DNA of 64,000 nt, from the NCBI RefSeq assembly GCF_009931115.1, contig NZ_CP047491.1, forward strand, positions 2,369,501-2,433,500. Reading direction: 5' to 3'. The DNA comes from Microbulbifer hydrolyticus. Lineage in GTDB: Bacteria > Pseudomonadota > Gammaproteobacteria > Pseudomonadales > Cellvibrionaceae. Positions within the stretch are counted from its first letter, which is position 1. Each line of letters opens with the position of its first letter. This document shows positions 43,624 to 52,033 of this stretch, piece by piece. The notes under the pieces are model-generated. The model did no database searches, was not told the DNA's origin, and saw only the letters and a list, made by a program, of their open reading frames with translations. The position numbers and the translations under genes were made by a program.

Positions 43624-44627
43624 TGACGGCCGAACACAAAGAAAAGCAACAGAAATCCGATCCCGGTTTCTACGACTACTGGCCCTATCACCAGCGGCCC
43701 AAATTGACCTGGCCGAACGGCGCAAAGGTCGCCTTCTGGGTCGCACCCAACATCGAGTTTTACGAATTGCATCCGCCGGCCAACCCGCACCGCAAGGCCT
43801 GGCCGCAACCCAATCCCGCGGTACCCGGTTACAGCATCCGTGATTACGGCAATCGCGTCGGCCATATGCGCCAGATGGCCGTACTGGACAAGTACGGTGT
43901 GCGCGGTTCCATTTCCCTGTCCACGGCGTTGTGCGACCACCATCCGGAAATCATCGAACTGTGCCGCGAGCGCAACTGGGAATTTTTCAGTCACGGGATA
44001 TACAACACGCGCTACACCTACGGCATGTCCGCCGAGCAGGAGCGCGAGATGATCCGCGACTCCATGGAAAGTATTTATCGCCATACCGGCCAGAAGTGTG
44101 CCGGCTACCTGGCGCCCGCCCTGTCCCACTCGGAAGAAACGCTCGACCTGTTTGCCGAAGTGGGCACTGAGCTGTTCGGAAACGAGGCCGGTTTTTATAC
44201 TTGTGACCTGTTCCACGATGACCAGCCCACGCCAATCAAACTGCGCAGTGGTAAACGATTCGTATCGGTGCCCTACTCGCTGGAAATGAACGACACCATC
44301 GCCTATGTGGTGAACAAGGTGGAACCGCGCCGCTACGGCCAGATGCTGAAAGACAATTTCGACCGTTTGTATCAGGAGGGGGCCGAGAGCGGCACCGTCA
44401 TGTGCATTCCCACCCACAACTATCAGGTGAGCTGCCCGCACCGGTTGCGCGCGTTCGAGGAGGCTCTCGAATACATCACCGGGCACTCCGGCGTCTGGGT
44501 GACCACCGGCCGTGAAATTGCCGACTATTACCTGCAGCACTACTACGACACCGCGCGTGCGGATATTCAGGCCAAGAGCGCTTCCGCCCCCTCGCCATCG
44601 CCCAATGCAAAGGTAGCCACGCCATGA
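43623..44627 (+). CDS. Polysaccharide-deacetylase-fold hydrolase, PuuE/allantoinase-like (copy 2)
   Basis: A 334-residue cytoplasmic protein of the same NodB-fold subgroup as the gene at 39114 but from a different branch. Visible blocks: AKVAFWVAPNIEFYE, YSIRDYGNRVGHMRQMAVLDKYGVRGS, EFFSHGIYNTRYTYGMSAEQER and IPTHNYQVSCPHR. It shares the IRDYGNRVG motif with the following gene. The start overlaps the amidase stop. The last 20 residues are Ser/Pro/Ala-rich. Probably hydrolyses a cyclic amide/imide; the reaction is not proven. Confidence 0.8.
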   Translation: MTAEHKEKQQKSDPGFYDYWPYHQRPKLTWPNGAKVAFWVAPNIEFYELHPPANPHRKAWPQPNPAVPGYSIRDYGNRVGHMRQMAVLDKYGVRGSISLSTALCDHHPEIIELCRERNWEFFSHGIYNTRYTYGMSAEQEREMIRDSMESIYRHTGQKCAGYLAPALSHSEETLDLFAEVGTELFGNEAGFYTCDLFHDDQPTPIKLRSGKRFVSVPYSLEMNDTIAYVVNKVEPRRYGQMLKDNFDRLYQEGAESGTVMCIPTHNYQVSCPHRLRAFEEALEYITGHSGVWVTTGREIADYYLQHYYDTARADIQAKSASAPSPSPNAKVATP

Positions 44628-45568
44628 GCAAACAGAAAAATCTGGGGCCGGAACACCTGCAGTACCCCGAACGCCATTACGGCATGGACCACAACCATTA
44701 TGACTGGCAGATGCTCAGCGAGCGGCCACCGGTAAAATGGAACGAGGGCAAACTCGCCTTGTGGGTGAATGTGAGCCTGCAGTTTTTCCCGCTCAACCAG
44801 CGCGGCTTTCCCTTCCCCCCAGCGGGCGGCATGACCATGCCCTACCCGGACCTGCGCCATTTTTCCCTGCGGGATTACGGCAACCGAGTGGGTGTGTACC
44901 GGGTATTGCGTGCACTGGATCGATACGGGGTGCGCCCGACGTTCGCGGTCAACGGCGAACTGGCACAGCGCACGCCCTACTTGATGGACCTGCTGCGCGA
45001 GCGCGGTGATGAAATTATTGCGCACGGCTGGAACATGGACAGCCCGCACTATGGTGGCCAGCCCCGCGACGAAGAGGCGCAGCTGATTGCAAGAACGCTG
45101 GATACACTGCGCGCGGCGACCGGCCAGGAAGTAACTGGCTGGCTAAGCCCCGGCAAGATCCACAGCGAAAACACCCCAGCACTGCTGGCCGCACACGGCG
45201 TGGAATATTTCTGCGACTGGGTCAACGATGACATGCCCTACCGCTTCCGCACAGACAGCGGCGAGCTCTGGGCCATGCCGCTCTCCACCGAACTGGAAGA
45301 CCAGTTCATTTTGCGCAACAACCTGCACTCGGAAACCTCCTATGCGGAGCAGATTGAAGATGCCTGCCGTTTCCTGCTCGCGGAAGCGCGAGCACAGGGT
45401 GGGCGCATCCTCGCATTGAACATCCACCCATGGATGCTGGGGCAACCGCACCGAATCGGTTATCTGGAGCGCATTCTGGAATTCGTCACTGCGCAGCACG
45501 GCGTGTTCAGCGCACCGGCAGACGCCCTGCTAAAACAGTGCAAGCAGTCCGAGTGTGAGCCCGCCTGA
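44624..45568 (+). CDS. Polysaccharide-deacetylase-fold hydrolase, PuuE/allantoinase-like (copy 3)
   Basis: A 314-residue paralogue of the preceding gene: LALWVNVSLQFFPLN, HFSLRDYGNRVGVYRVLRALDRYGVRPTFAVNGELA, EIIAHGWNMDSPHYGG and NIHPWMLGQPHRIGYLE. The two may form a heteromer or act on different substrates; tight overlap (ATGA) favours balanced synthesis. It ends 70 bp before the GntR gene. No signal peptide. Confidence 0.8.
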   Translation: MSKQKNLGPEHLQYPERHYGMDHNHYDWQMLSERPPVKWNEGKLALWVNVSLQFFPLNQRGFPFPPAGGMTMPYPDLRHFSLRDYGNRVGVYRVLRALDRYGVRPTFAVNGELAQRTPYLMDLLRERGDEIIAHGWNMDSPHYGGQPRDEEAQLIARTLDTLRAATGQEVTGWLSPGKIHSENTPALLAAHGVEYFCDWVNDDMPYRFRTDSGELWAMPLSTELEDQFILRNNLHSETSYAEQIEDACRFLLAEARAQGGRILALNIHPWMLGQPHRIGYLERILEFVTAQHGVFSAPADALLKQCKQSECEPA

Positions 45569-45582
45569 GGCGCGGCTGGTAT

Positions 45583-45605
45583 TTGACATAGAATGATATA
45601 TCATT
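45583..45605 (+). promoter_or_regulatory. GntR-gene promoter element with a perfect 14-bp palindrome
   Basis: A -35-like TTGACA (45583-45588) is followed by AATGATATATCATT (45592-45605), a perfect palindrome where RNA polymerase would bind. Short TA-centred palindromes are typical operators of HutC-type GntR proteins, so auto-regulation by the downstream gene is likely. The -10 is not clear. Confidence 0.6.
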
Positions 45606-45638
45606 ATGCGCTTTCCACCCGCTGAAGGACGTAATGCT

Positions 45639-46421
45639 ATGGATGCCGTAAACACACTGTTCAGCAAGCAACAGCTGGAATCGCTCAGCGAAGAGTCGCA
45701 CGCGCCGCTCTACTACCAGCTGTATGCCCTGCTGAAAAATGCGATTCTGAACGGAACCCTGGAGCGCGGCGACCAGATGCCCACCGAGCTTCAGCTGGCC
45801 GAGGCCTTCGGTGTTTCCCGCATTACCGCCAAACGCGCCATGGATGAACTGGCAGGCGAGAGCCTGGTGGAGCGTCGTCGCGGCAAGGGCACCCATGTTA
45901 CCTATGAATACAAGCAGCAGCCGGTTAAAGCGCCCTTAGTAGGCATGCTGCAGGAAATCGAAAGTATGGCGCGGCACTCAGACGTGGGAGTGCGCACCTG
46001 CGAGATGCTGCAGCCACCAGCGGAGATTCGCGAAGAACTGGGGCTCGGCACTGGTGAAACCGCCCTGCTGCTGGAGCGTACCCGCTCCCGCGATGGCGCA
46101 CCTTTCGGTTACTACGTCAGCTGGACCGCAGGACTGACTGGCAAGGTCTCCGCCAGGCAATTTGCCAAAACACCACGCCTGGAAATTTTCCGCAAACAGG
46201 GGCTGGAAATCACACACGTTACCCAGACACTGAGCGCCGAAGCCGCCACCAGTGAGAGCGCGCGCGAACTGGCCACCACCATTGGGGCACCGCTGCTCAG
46301 CCTGACCCGCCGCTCCTACAGCAGGGTCAACGGCAAGGAACAACTGGTGGATCTGATGCACGTGGTTTATCACCCGGACCGCTTCAAATACCAGATGGAC
46401 CTGAAGGCCGAAGACATCTGA
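45639..46421 (+). CDS. GntR family regulator, HutC subfamily (UTRA domain)
   Basis: A 260-residue regulator. The N-terminal winged helix (PLYYQLYALLKNAILNGTLERGDQMPTELQLAEAFGVSRITAKRAMDELAGESLVERRRGKGT, about 20-85) is the GntR DNA-binding domain. The remaining 150 residues form a UTRA ligand-binding domain (RTRSRDGAPFGYYVSW, RRSYSRVNGKEQLVDLMHVVYHPDRFKYQMDL). HutC regulators often sense pathway intermediates. The ATG with GAAGGA nine bases upstream is chosen over one 11 codons earlier that would overlap the palindromic operator. It is the only transcription factor in the island and the likely local controller. Confidence 0.92.
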   Translation: MDAVNTLFSKQQLESLSEESHAPLYYQLYALLKNAILNGTLERGDQMPTELQLAEAFGVSRITAKRAMDELAGESLVERRRGKGTHVTYEYKQQPVKAPLVGMLQEIESMARHSDVGVRTCEMLQPPAEIREELGLGTGETALLLERTRSRDGAPFGYYVSWTAGLTGKVSARQFAKTPRLEIFRKQGLEITHVTQTLSAEAATSESARELATTIGAPLLSLTRRSYSRVNGKEQLVDLMHVVYHPDRFKYQMDLKAEDI

Positions 46422-46427
46422 CCCCGG

Positions 46428-47174
46428 TCAGGTTTCCGCGCTAATTGCATCCGTTGCCGGGACCATGGGGTGAGGCCAGAGTGCCTCCCCCGGCCAGCAT
46501 CCCTGCAGGTTTTCAAGCTGTACAACCCATTCACTCCGCCCCTGCTGCCAGCGATATTCCCGTAACAGGCCGTTGGCCATGCCATAGATCGCGCCGCGAT
46601 CGTACTGGCCGCCGACATACTCGTAGCAGTCCAGTATTTCCCCACCTTTCCGTGCGCACACCGCTTCCAGGAAACGCACTCGACGCTGCGAAAACTCCGG
46701 CACAAACAGCTTCCGTGGCTGCGATGGATCGTGAATCCAGGGCACCAGAACCTGCGCTTCGGCATTCTCCTGCACAGCCAGCGCGCCCAGCAGCTGCCCG
46801 GCGAAAATACGCAACAAAGGAAAATACAGCGCGCGCCCAACGGCAACACGTCGAGTGGACATTCCGGTGGCGCGATAAAGATAGCGACCGCTTGCAGGAG
46901 CGCTTTCTTCGGCCCGATAACTGGAGGCGGCAATTGTTTTCTGGCGATCGACGTCATGCCAGCGCAACACGCACTGTTTGATCCGCCCTTCACCAATCAG
47001 CGCACGGGCCGAAATCACGGCCGATAGCGCCGGAATCTCGCGCGTACTATGCAGTGCAAAGAGTTCGCCGACCTGGAAAAGCGACCAGCGCTCAAAAACC
47101 GGCACAGGAACCCCGTCGCACAGATAGGTATAGTCACCCTGAGCGATAGGTTGTACCGCTGCACAATCCCCCAT
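46428..47174 (-). CDS. Conserved-looking protein of unknown function, coupled to the nitrilase gene
   Basis: A 248-residue soluble protein I do not recognise. It begins MGDCAAVQPIAQGDYTYLCDGVPVPVFERWSLFQVGE and has a mostly beta-type pattern with many Arg, Tyr and Trp (GRYLYRATGMSTRRVAVGRALYFP, CYEYVGGQYDRGAIYGMANGLLREYRWQQGRSEW), suggesting a lipocalin-like or similar barrel; that is a guess. No signal peptide or membrane span. The start shares one base with the nitrilase stop (TGATG). It ends six bases from the GntR gene stop (convergent, no terminator between). Confidence 0.6.
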   Translation of the reverse strand: MGDCAAVQPIAQGDYTYLCDGVPVPVFERWSLFQVGELFALHSTREIPALSAVISARALIGEGRIKQCVLRWHDVDRQKTIAASSYRAEESAPASGRYLYRATGMSTRRVAVGRALYFPLLRIFAGQLLGALAVQENAEAQVLVPWIHDPSQPRKLFVPEFSQRRVRFLEAVCARKGGEILDCYEYVGGQYDRGAIYGMANGLLREYRWQQGRSEWVVQLENLQGCWPGEALWPHPMVPATDAISAET

Positions 47175-48868
47175 CAACCCGCCTCTTTCACCGTGATCAA
47201 CAATCGTTTGGTCGACTTGTGTGCGCGGCTGCGCAGCAGGTGCGTGTTGGCAGAGATCATTTTGTTGGCCGCCGCACGCGGGGCCAGAGAGGCAAGGGTC
47301 ACCTCTCCGCGCTGCAGGGTTACCAGGGGATGGTTGATGTTGCCATCGAAGCGGCGCTCCTGCCACGGCTCCATCAGGGTAAACTCCCGTTCCAGACTTG
47401 CCACCATGCCCCCGCCCTTGCCTTTGACGGCGGCCAGACACACGCGATTTTCTGCAGCGCGCGCCGCCAACAGCAAGGGAAGATTTTCCCTGTGGCTCTC
47501 CACACCCAGCGCTTCCGCGCCCACCGGCATCAGCAGGCAATGTGCCCCACCCAGCGCTGCGATGCGCGCAAGCTCCGGATACCGGCAGTCATTCCCCGTC
47601 AAAATCGCAACTCGCCCCCAGGGCAAATCCAGTAACTGCAGCTCGCGGCCGGACGGCGGCAACCCCAGGTGACAGCGATGCAGTTGTGGCTGTGACAGGC
47701 GGCGACCATTACCGTCCAGCAAAACACCAAGGTGCTGCCAGCCGCTTTCAGCTTCTTCGATAATACTGGTACATACCTGGATATCCCTTTCCCGGCAAAT
47801 TTCCAGCAACTGCGCTTCTGCTTCGCGGCAAAGCGCAGCGGTGCGCGACCAGTTTTTGGCTGCATCGCGCTGCGGGAAAACCGCCGGCAGCACGGCGAGC
47901 TGGATATTGTCCGGCAGTGCGCGCAACAGCGCGATGACCCGCTCGATCGCAGCCCCGCCTTCGCCCTGCGGATCCAGCAGGGCAATATCAATCCGCTCAG
48001 CCGCCTCTTCGGTGGGGTCTTCCGCGTCCATCTCGAGCCGCTGGTAGATCGCGGGACGCCGACGTGCCAGCGCCCCCAGGCTCGCCTGCAGGCGCGCTCC
48101 GCGCGCGGGGATTTCCGCAAGTACCACTTCTTCCTGCCCGCGCCTGCCGGCAATCACCGGCCGGCCATCGGGCCCGACCACCTGGCTCTCGCCAGCACCG
48201 TACAAAAGCGCTTGGGGAATTGCCGTCATCGCACTGACTTGCTGCAACTCCGCCTCCGGCACCAGCGGGCCGACCTTGTTCGCCGCCACCATAAACAGGC
48301 GATTTTCCGCCGCCCTGGCCCGCACGTGCAGGCTGGCCTCGTCAAACGCAAAAGAATTCAGAGAGTTACAGAGCAGGTCCGCCCCGGCCAGCGCCAGCCG
48401 TCTCGCGGGCTCAAAACTGATGCCGTCACGGCAGGCGATAAAGCCGATTTTGCCAAGCTCGGTCTCCACCAGTCCGCCGGCACACTTCGCTGGGCTGAAG
48501 AAATCGTTCTCGTGCCCCATCAAACTCTGCTTGTCCGCCTCGCCGAGCAGGGTTCCCTCAGGGCCATACAGCAGAGACGTCACCGTGATCAGCGGCCACT
48601 CGCGGCGCAGCGAAACATTGATCAGGATGTGGCTGCGGTAGCGGCGCGCGCGCTCGGCAATGGCTCCGAGAAAGGCGTCATCCAGTTCCACCGCGCAGTC
48701 CCACGCCTGCGCCCGATCGCGATACCAGGAAATGTGATTGCAGAATTCTGGCAGTACCATCAATTGCACACCGCCGGCCGCGGCGCGGTCAATCATGCGC
48801 AGGCAAGTACTGAGGTTGTGTGCGATATCGGTACCCGTGGCGAACTGCAGCGCGGCGATTCTTGGCAT
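47174..48868 (-). CDS. Tandem-domain nitrilase superfamily protein, second domain degenerate
   Basis: A 564-residue protein with two carbon-nitrogen hydrolase domains; single-domain relatives have 260-340 residues. Domain 1 (1-280) has the full Glu-Lys-Cys triad: VLPEFCNHI (about 41), GEADKQSL (about 113) and GFIACRDGISFEPAR (about 146). In domain 2 (295-540) the equivalents read VLPAVFPQ, LHRCHLG and ILTGNDCRYPELAR, so Glu is Ala and the nucleophile Cys position is Gly. Domain 2 is probably structural or regulatory. It likely cleaves an amide. The start is the ATG before PRIAALQFATG. Divergent from the SDR operon, sharing the operator at 48922. Confidence 0.87.
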   Translation of the reverse strand: MPRIAALQFATGTDIAHNLSTCLRMIDRAAAGGVQLMVLPEFCNHISWYRDRAQAWDCAVELDDAFLGAIAERARRYRSHILINVSLRREWPLITVTSLLYGPEGTLLGEADKQSLMGHENDFFSPAKCAGGLVETELGKIGFIACRDGISFEPARRLALAGADLLCNSLNSFAFDEASLHVRARAAENRLFMVAANKVGPLVPEAELQQVSAMTAIPQALLYGAGESQVVGPDGRPVIAGRRGQEEVVLAEIPARGARLQASLGALARRRPAIYQRLEMDAEDPTEEAAERIDIALLDPQGEGGAAIERVIALLRALPDNIQLAVLPAVFPQRDAAKNWSRTAALCREAEAQLLEICRERDIQVCTSIIEEAESGWQHLGVLLDGNGRRLSQPQLHRCHLGLPPSGRELQLLDLPWGRVAILTGNDCRYPELARIAALGGAHCLLMPVGAEALGVESHRENLPLLLAARAAENRVCLAAVKGKGGGMVASLEREFTLMEPWQERRFDGNINHPLVTLQRGEVTLASLAPRAAANKMISANTHLLRSRAHKSTKRLLITVKEAG

Positions 48869-48921
48869 AGCTGACCCATCCGGTGATTGAGTGGAAAACC
48901 ACAACAACATGAATTGTACTA

Positions 48922-48941
48922 TTGTTATATCTTTATTACAC
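48922..48941. promoter_or_regulatory. Operator in the nitrilase/SDR divergent promoter
   Basis: TTGTTATA-TCTT-TATTACAC matches the perfect site at 42887 in all eight bases of the left arm and six of eight in the right. It lies 54 bases upstream of the nitrilase start and 41 bases upstream of the SDR start, so it could control both units. Confidence 0.7.
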
Positions 48942-48981
48942 TAGCCTCGACACAGCAAACGCGGCATCGGAAACTCGCAGC

Positions 48982-49779
48982 ATGACAAACATCGTCATCA
49001 CCGGCAGCACCAAAGGCATCGGCTTCGGCCTGGCGAAGGCATTCATCCAACGAGGCCACAAGGTCATCATCAGCGGGCGCAGTGACGACAGTGTCCGCGA
49101 GGCCCTGGAGCGGCTGCAAACGCCCGCCTGCAAATGCCAGGGATATGCCTGTGATACCGGTGACCGGCAACAGGTTGAAGCCCTGTGGCAGTATGGGCAG
49201 AACTCCCTCGGCGGTATCGATATCTGGGTAAACAACGCCGGCCTCGCCCGCACCGGCTGGTCAATTCTGGATATCCCACAGGATGAGATCGAGGCGATGG
49301 TGCACACCAACTTGATGGGCACGATCAACGGTTGCCGCGTGGCGGCCGCCGGCATGCGACAGCAGGGTCATGGAAAGATTTTCAATATGCTCGGTGGCGG
49401 CAGTGACGGCGAGTATTTCCCGGGTATGGGAATCTACGGCAGCACCAAACGCGGGCTGGACTACTTTACCGATGCCCTCGGCAAAGAATTGAAGAGTAGC
49501 GGCATACTGGTGGGCAAGATTCGCCCCGGCATGGTAGTAACCGAGGCCGCCATCCGCGACGCAAAGGCCAACCCGGAACGGTTTACCCGTTCGCGCAGGT
49601 TCATGAACAACCTGGTGGACCAGGTCGATACGGTTGCGACCTTTTTGGTCGAAAAAATGCTGAAGTGCAACAAGAGCGGCGAAAAAATCCGCTGGCTGAC
49701 CGGTGGCAAAATGACGGCACGCCTGCTGGTGGGCATGGTCAAAAAGCGCGAAGACCAGTTCGCGCGCCACGGACTCTGA
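48982..49779 (+). CDS. Short-chain dehydrogenase/reductase
   Basis: A 265-residue SDR: NIVITGSTKGIGFGLAKAF (nucleotide motif), IDIWVNNAGLAR, and GSTKRGLDYF with the Tyr of IYGSTKRG as YxxxK. NAD(P)-dependent oxidation or reduction of an unknown substrate. The start is the ATG giving the standard SDR N terminus; upstream in-frame codons would run through the operator. First gene of a five-gene plus-strand operon (SDR, MFS, RCCR-like, lyase, aldehyde dehydrogenase). Confidence 0.9.
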   Translation: MTNIVITGSTKGIGFGLAKAFIQRGHKVIISGRSDDSVREALERLQTPACKCQGYACDTGDRQQVEALWQYGQNSLGGIDIWVNNAGLARTGWSILDIPQDEIEAMVHTNLMGTINGCRVAAAGMRQQGHGKIFNMLGGGSDGEYFPGMGIYGSTKRGLDYFTDALGKELKSSGILVGKIRPGMVVTEAAIRDAKANPERFTRSRRFMNNLVDQVDTVATFLVEKMLKCNKSGEKIRWLTGGKMTARLLVGMVKKREDQFARHGL

Positions 49780-49843
49780 ATACTCTGGGTAAATAATCAG
49801 AACAATAACCGGGAAGCATCCCCTACTGGCGAGGCGAACGACC

Positions 49844-51178
49844 ATGGTGCAACCTAACTGGCTTGGCATCCAACTGGCTCCGGGTATTTCCCGCGGCAAT
49901 TTCAACAGCTACCTGTTTGCCGTATTCATTTCGTCGGGTTATGCCGGCGCCCTGTCTGTGCTGCAGCCGGGACTTTTGCATGTTATGGGCATCGCGGCAG
50001 ATACCCAGGCCATGCTCACGGGCTTCCTCAGTGCCCTGCAGGAGCTGGTGTTTATACTTCTACTGGGCACCGCGGGCGCGTTGTCCGATCGCATTGGACG
50101 CCGTCCGGTCTACGTATTCGGGCTTGCACTCACCGGGATCGGATTCGCGCTTTACCCCCACGCCAACTCCATTTCACAACTGGTTGCTTTCCGGCTGCTG
50201 GTCGCCGTCGGCAGCGCAGCCATGATCGGCATGATGGTGACGGTCGTGGCCGATTACGCAACCCAAGAGTCCCGCGGTCGCGCCAATGGTGTACAGGCGC
50301 TGATGGCGACCCTGGGCGCCTTCGTTCCTCCGGCACTGGCCAGCCTGCCGCGTGTATTCACCGGCCAAGGCTTCGATGAGCTGGCTGCGCAACAGTGGAC
50401 CTTCGCCATCGGCGGCGCCCTCGGGCTGGTGGCTGCCGTCATTGCACTGGTGGGGCTCGCGCCGAAAATGCGCGACACCGCCAATGCCGCCAGAGAGTCC
50501 ATCAAAAACACTCTGCGTGGCGGATTGCAGGCCGCGCGCGACCCCCAGACCGCACTGTCCTACGGAGCTGCGTTCATCTCGCGCGGCGATCTCGCGGTGA
50601 CCGGAGCCTTTATCTCCCTGTGGTTGATACAGTACGGCACCCGTGAACTCGGACTCAGCGCGAGCGAGGCCATGTTCCAGCTGGCGGTCCCGCGGGTTCT
50701 GGCAACGGTTGCCGGCGCCCTGCTCGGGTCCATGCTGATGGGCGTGATCGCCGACCGCACGTCGCGCGTGACCGCCGTGGCCATGGCGTCCGGATTGGCA
50801 GCCGCAGTGTACGGTGCCGTCTTTCTGGTCTCAGACCCGACGGCCAATTGGGTCATCGGCCTGCTGTTTGTGATGGGTATCGCCGAGATCAGCGCCTTTG
50901 TCAGTAGCCAGGCGCTGGTGGGGCAGCAAGCGCCGGAAGCCTACCGCGGCGCAACCATCGGCTTCTTCGGGGTAGCCGGAGCCTTCGGCATCCTGCTCGG
51001 CACATCTGGCGGTGGTGTGTTGTTCGCAAAAATTTCGCCAAGTGCCCCATTTGTACTATTCGGCATACTCAATTTTGCGGTATTCCTGTGGAGCATGTGG
51101 CTTCGCAGTCGTCTCGACCAGGGAACCCCGACACCGACGCCGGTTCCAGAACACGTAATTTCAACCAGCCAATCGTGA
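49844..51178 (+). CDS. MFS transporter
   Basis: A 444-residue 12-span major facilitator. The A-like motif between spans 2 and 3 reads GALSDRIGRRPVYVFG, and a matching loop GVIADRTSRVTAVAMASGL lies between spans 8 and 9. This resembles DHA1/AAHS-like importers or exporters. In the island it probably carries a substrate or product across the inner membrane after TonB-dependent uptake. Gap of 64 bp to the SDR gene and three bases to the RCCR-like gene. Confidence 0.9.
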   Translation: MVQPNWLGIQLAPGISRGNFNSYLFAVFISSGYAGALSVLQPGLLHVMGIAADTQAMLTGFLSALQELVFILLLGTAGALSDRIGRRPVYVFGLALTGIGFALYPHANSISQLVAFRLLVAVGSAAMIGMMVTVVADYATQESRGRANGVQALMATLGAFVPPALASLPRVFTGQGFDELAAQQWTFAIGGALGLVAAVIALVGLAPKMRDTANAARESIKNTLRGGLQAARDPQTALSYGAAFISRGDLAVTGAFISLWLIQYGTRELGLSASEAMFQLAVPRVLATVAGALLGSMLMGVIADRTSRVTAVAMASGLAAAVYGAVFLVSDPTANWVIGLLFVMGIAEISAFVSSQALVGQQAPEAYRGATIGFFGVAGAFGILLGTSGGGVLFAKISPSAPFVLFGILNFAVFLWSMWLRSRLDQGTPTPTPVPEHVISTSQS

Positions 51179-51181
51179 GCT

Positions 51182-52000
51182 ATGGACATGGAAAACGCAC
51201 AAAACCTCACCAAAGAATTTGCCGCGCACCTGGGCGGCGATGACCATATCGACACCAGCGAGACCTTCGAGGCGGTGCTGGCGACCCGCGATGCCATTTG
51301 GGAGAAGATCCAGAACAGCCTTTCGCTGAAAGAGGACTTTCGCTGCGAAGACCTGCGCGCCTTCAACGACCTGAACGGTGAGCATGTCGGTCGTATGCGT
51401 ACCTTTACCGGTGACGCCTCGCCGGTGGACTGGGTGATCCACTCCAATATCGGCACACCGCAGAAAACCTTTACCAACATCCACCTGACCATTTACATGG
51501 ACGACAGTGTGGATGTTCCCCATCTGGGAATGGCGTTTGGCACACTGCCCGGAGCCTTTTTCTACATCGATCCGATGCCACGCTACGAACCACTGGCTTA
51601 CCCGGATTACCTGCAGAAGTACCTCGCGCCGCTCAACAGCATTTACATGGAGCTGCAAGATGAACTGTTCGAGGCCGGTGTCAAACCGTTCAATGCCGCG
51701 ATGCCGTTTATCCGCTCTTCGCTCTCTCCAGTAGCACTGGCCGGTGTGGTTCCGCTGGCATTTTATCGCAGCAAGGTCGAGCCCAAGATTTTTGCCTATG
51801 TCGATCACTGGCTGAGTCTGGTGCACGCGGCCAAGCCGGTGGAATCCGCGCAGGAACGCGCGCAACTGAAGCAACGCGACGAGCTTGTTCGCCGCAATAT
51901 CGTCCACCTGGATCCGGCCAATCCGATCGCCGAGCGCCTCGTGGGCAAGCCCCTGGCCGACCGGCTGGTACGCATCCTGTGCGCCGAAGAACGCTCCTGA
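51182..52000 (+). CDS. Red chlorophyll catabolite reductase (RCCR)-like protein
   Basis: A 272-residue protein that I align by eye with plant RCCR over most of its length: RAFNDLNGEHVGRMRTFTGDASPVDWVIHSNI, the strand pair VDVPHLGMAFG...FFYIDPMPR followed by YPDYLQKYL, then PFIRSSLSPVAL (about 179). It ends with ERAQLKQRDELVRRNIVHLDP and RLVGKPLADRLVRIL. RCCR is a ferredoxin-dependent bilin-reductase-fold enzyme that reduces the open-chain tetrapyrrole made by the Rieske enzyme pheophorbide a oxygenase. The substrate here is unknown. Translated immediately after the MFS gene. An ATG two codons later is an alternative start. Confidence 0.75.
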   Translation: MDMENAQNLTKEFAAHLGGDDHIDTSETFEAVLATRDAIWEKIQNSLSLKEDFRCEDLRAFNDLNGEHVGRMRTFTGDASPVDWVIHSNIGTPQKTFTNIHLTIYMDDSVDVPHLGMAFGTLPGAFFYIDPMPRYEPLAYPDYLQKYLAPLNSIYMELQDELFEAGVKPFNAAMPFIRSSLSPVALAGVVPLAFYRSKVEPKIFAYVDHWLSLVHAAKPVESAQERAQLKQRDELVRRNIVHLDPANPIAERLVGKPLADRLVRILCAEERS

Positions 52001-52033
52001 TGGCGTCACACCCTCAGCACAAAGAGCCGCATC

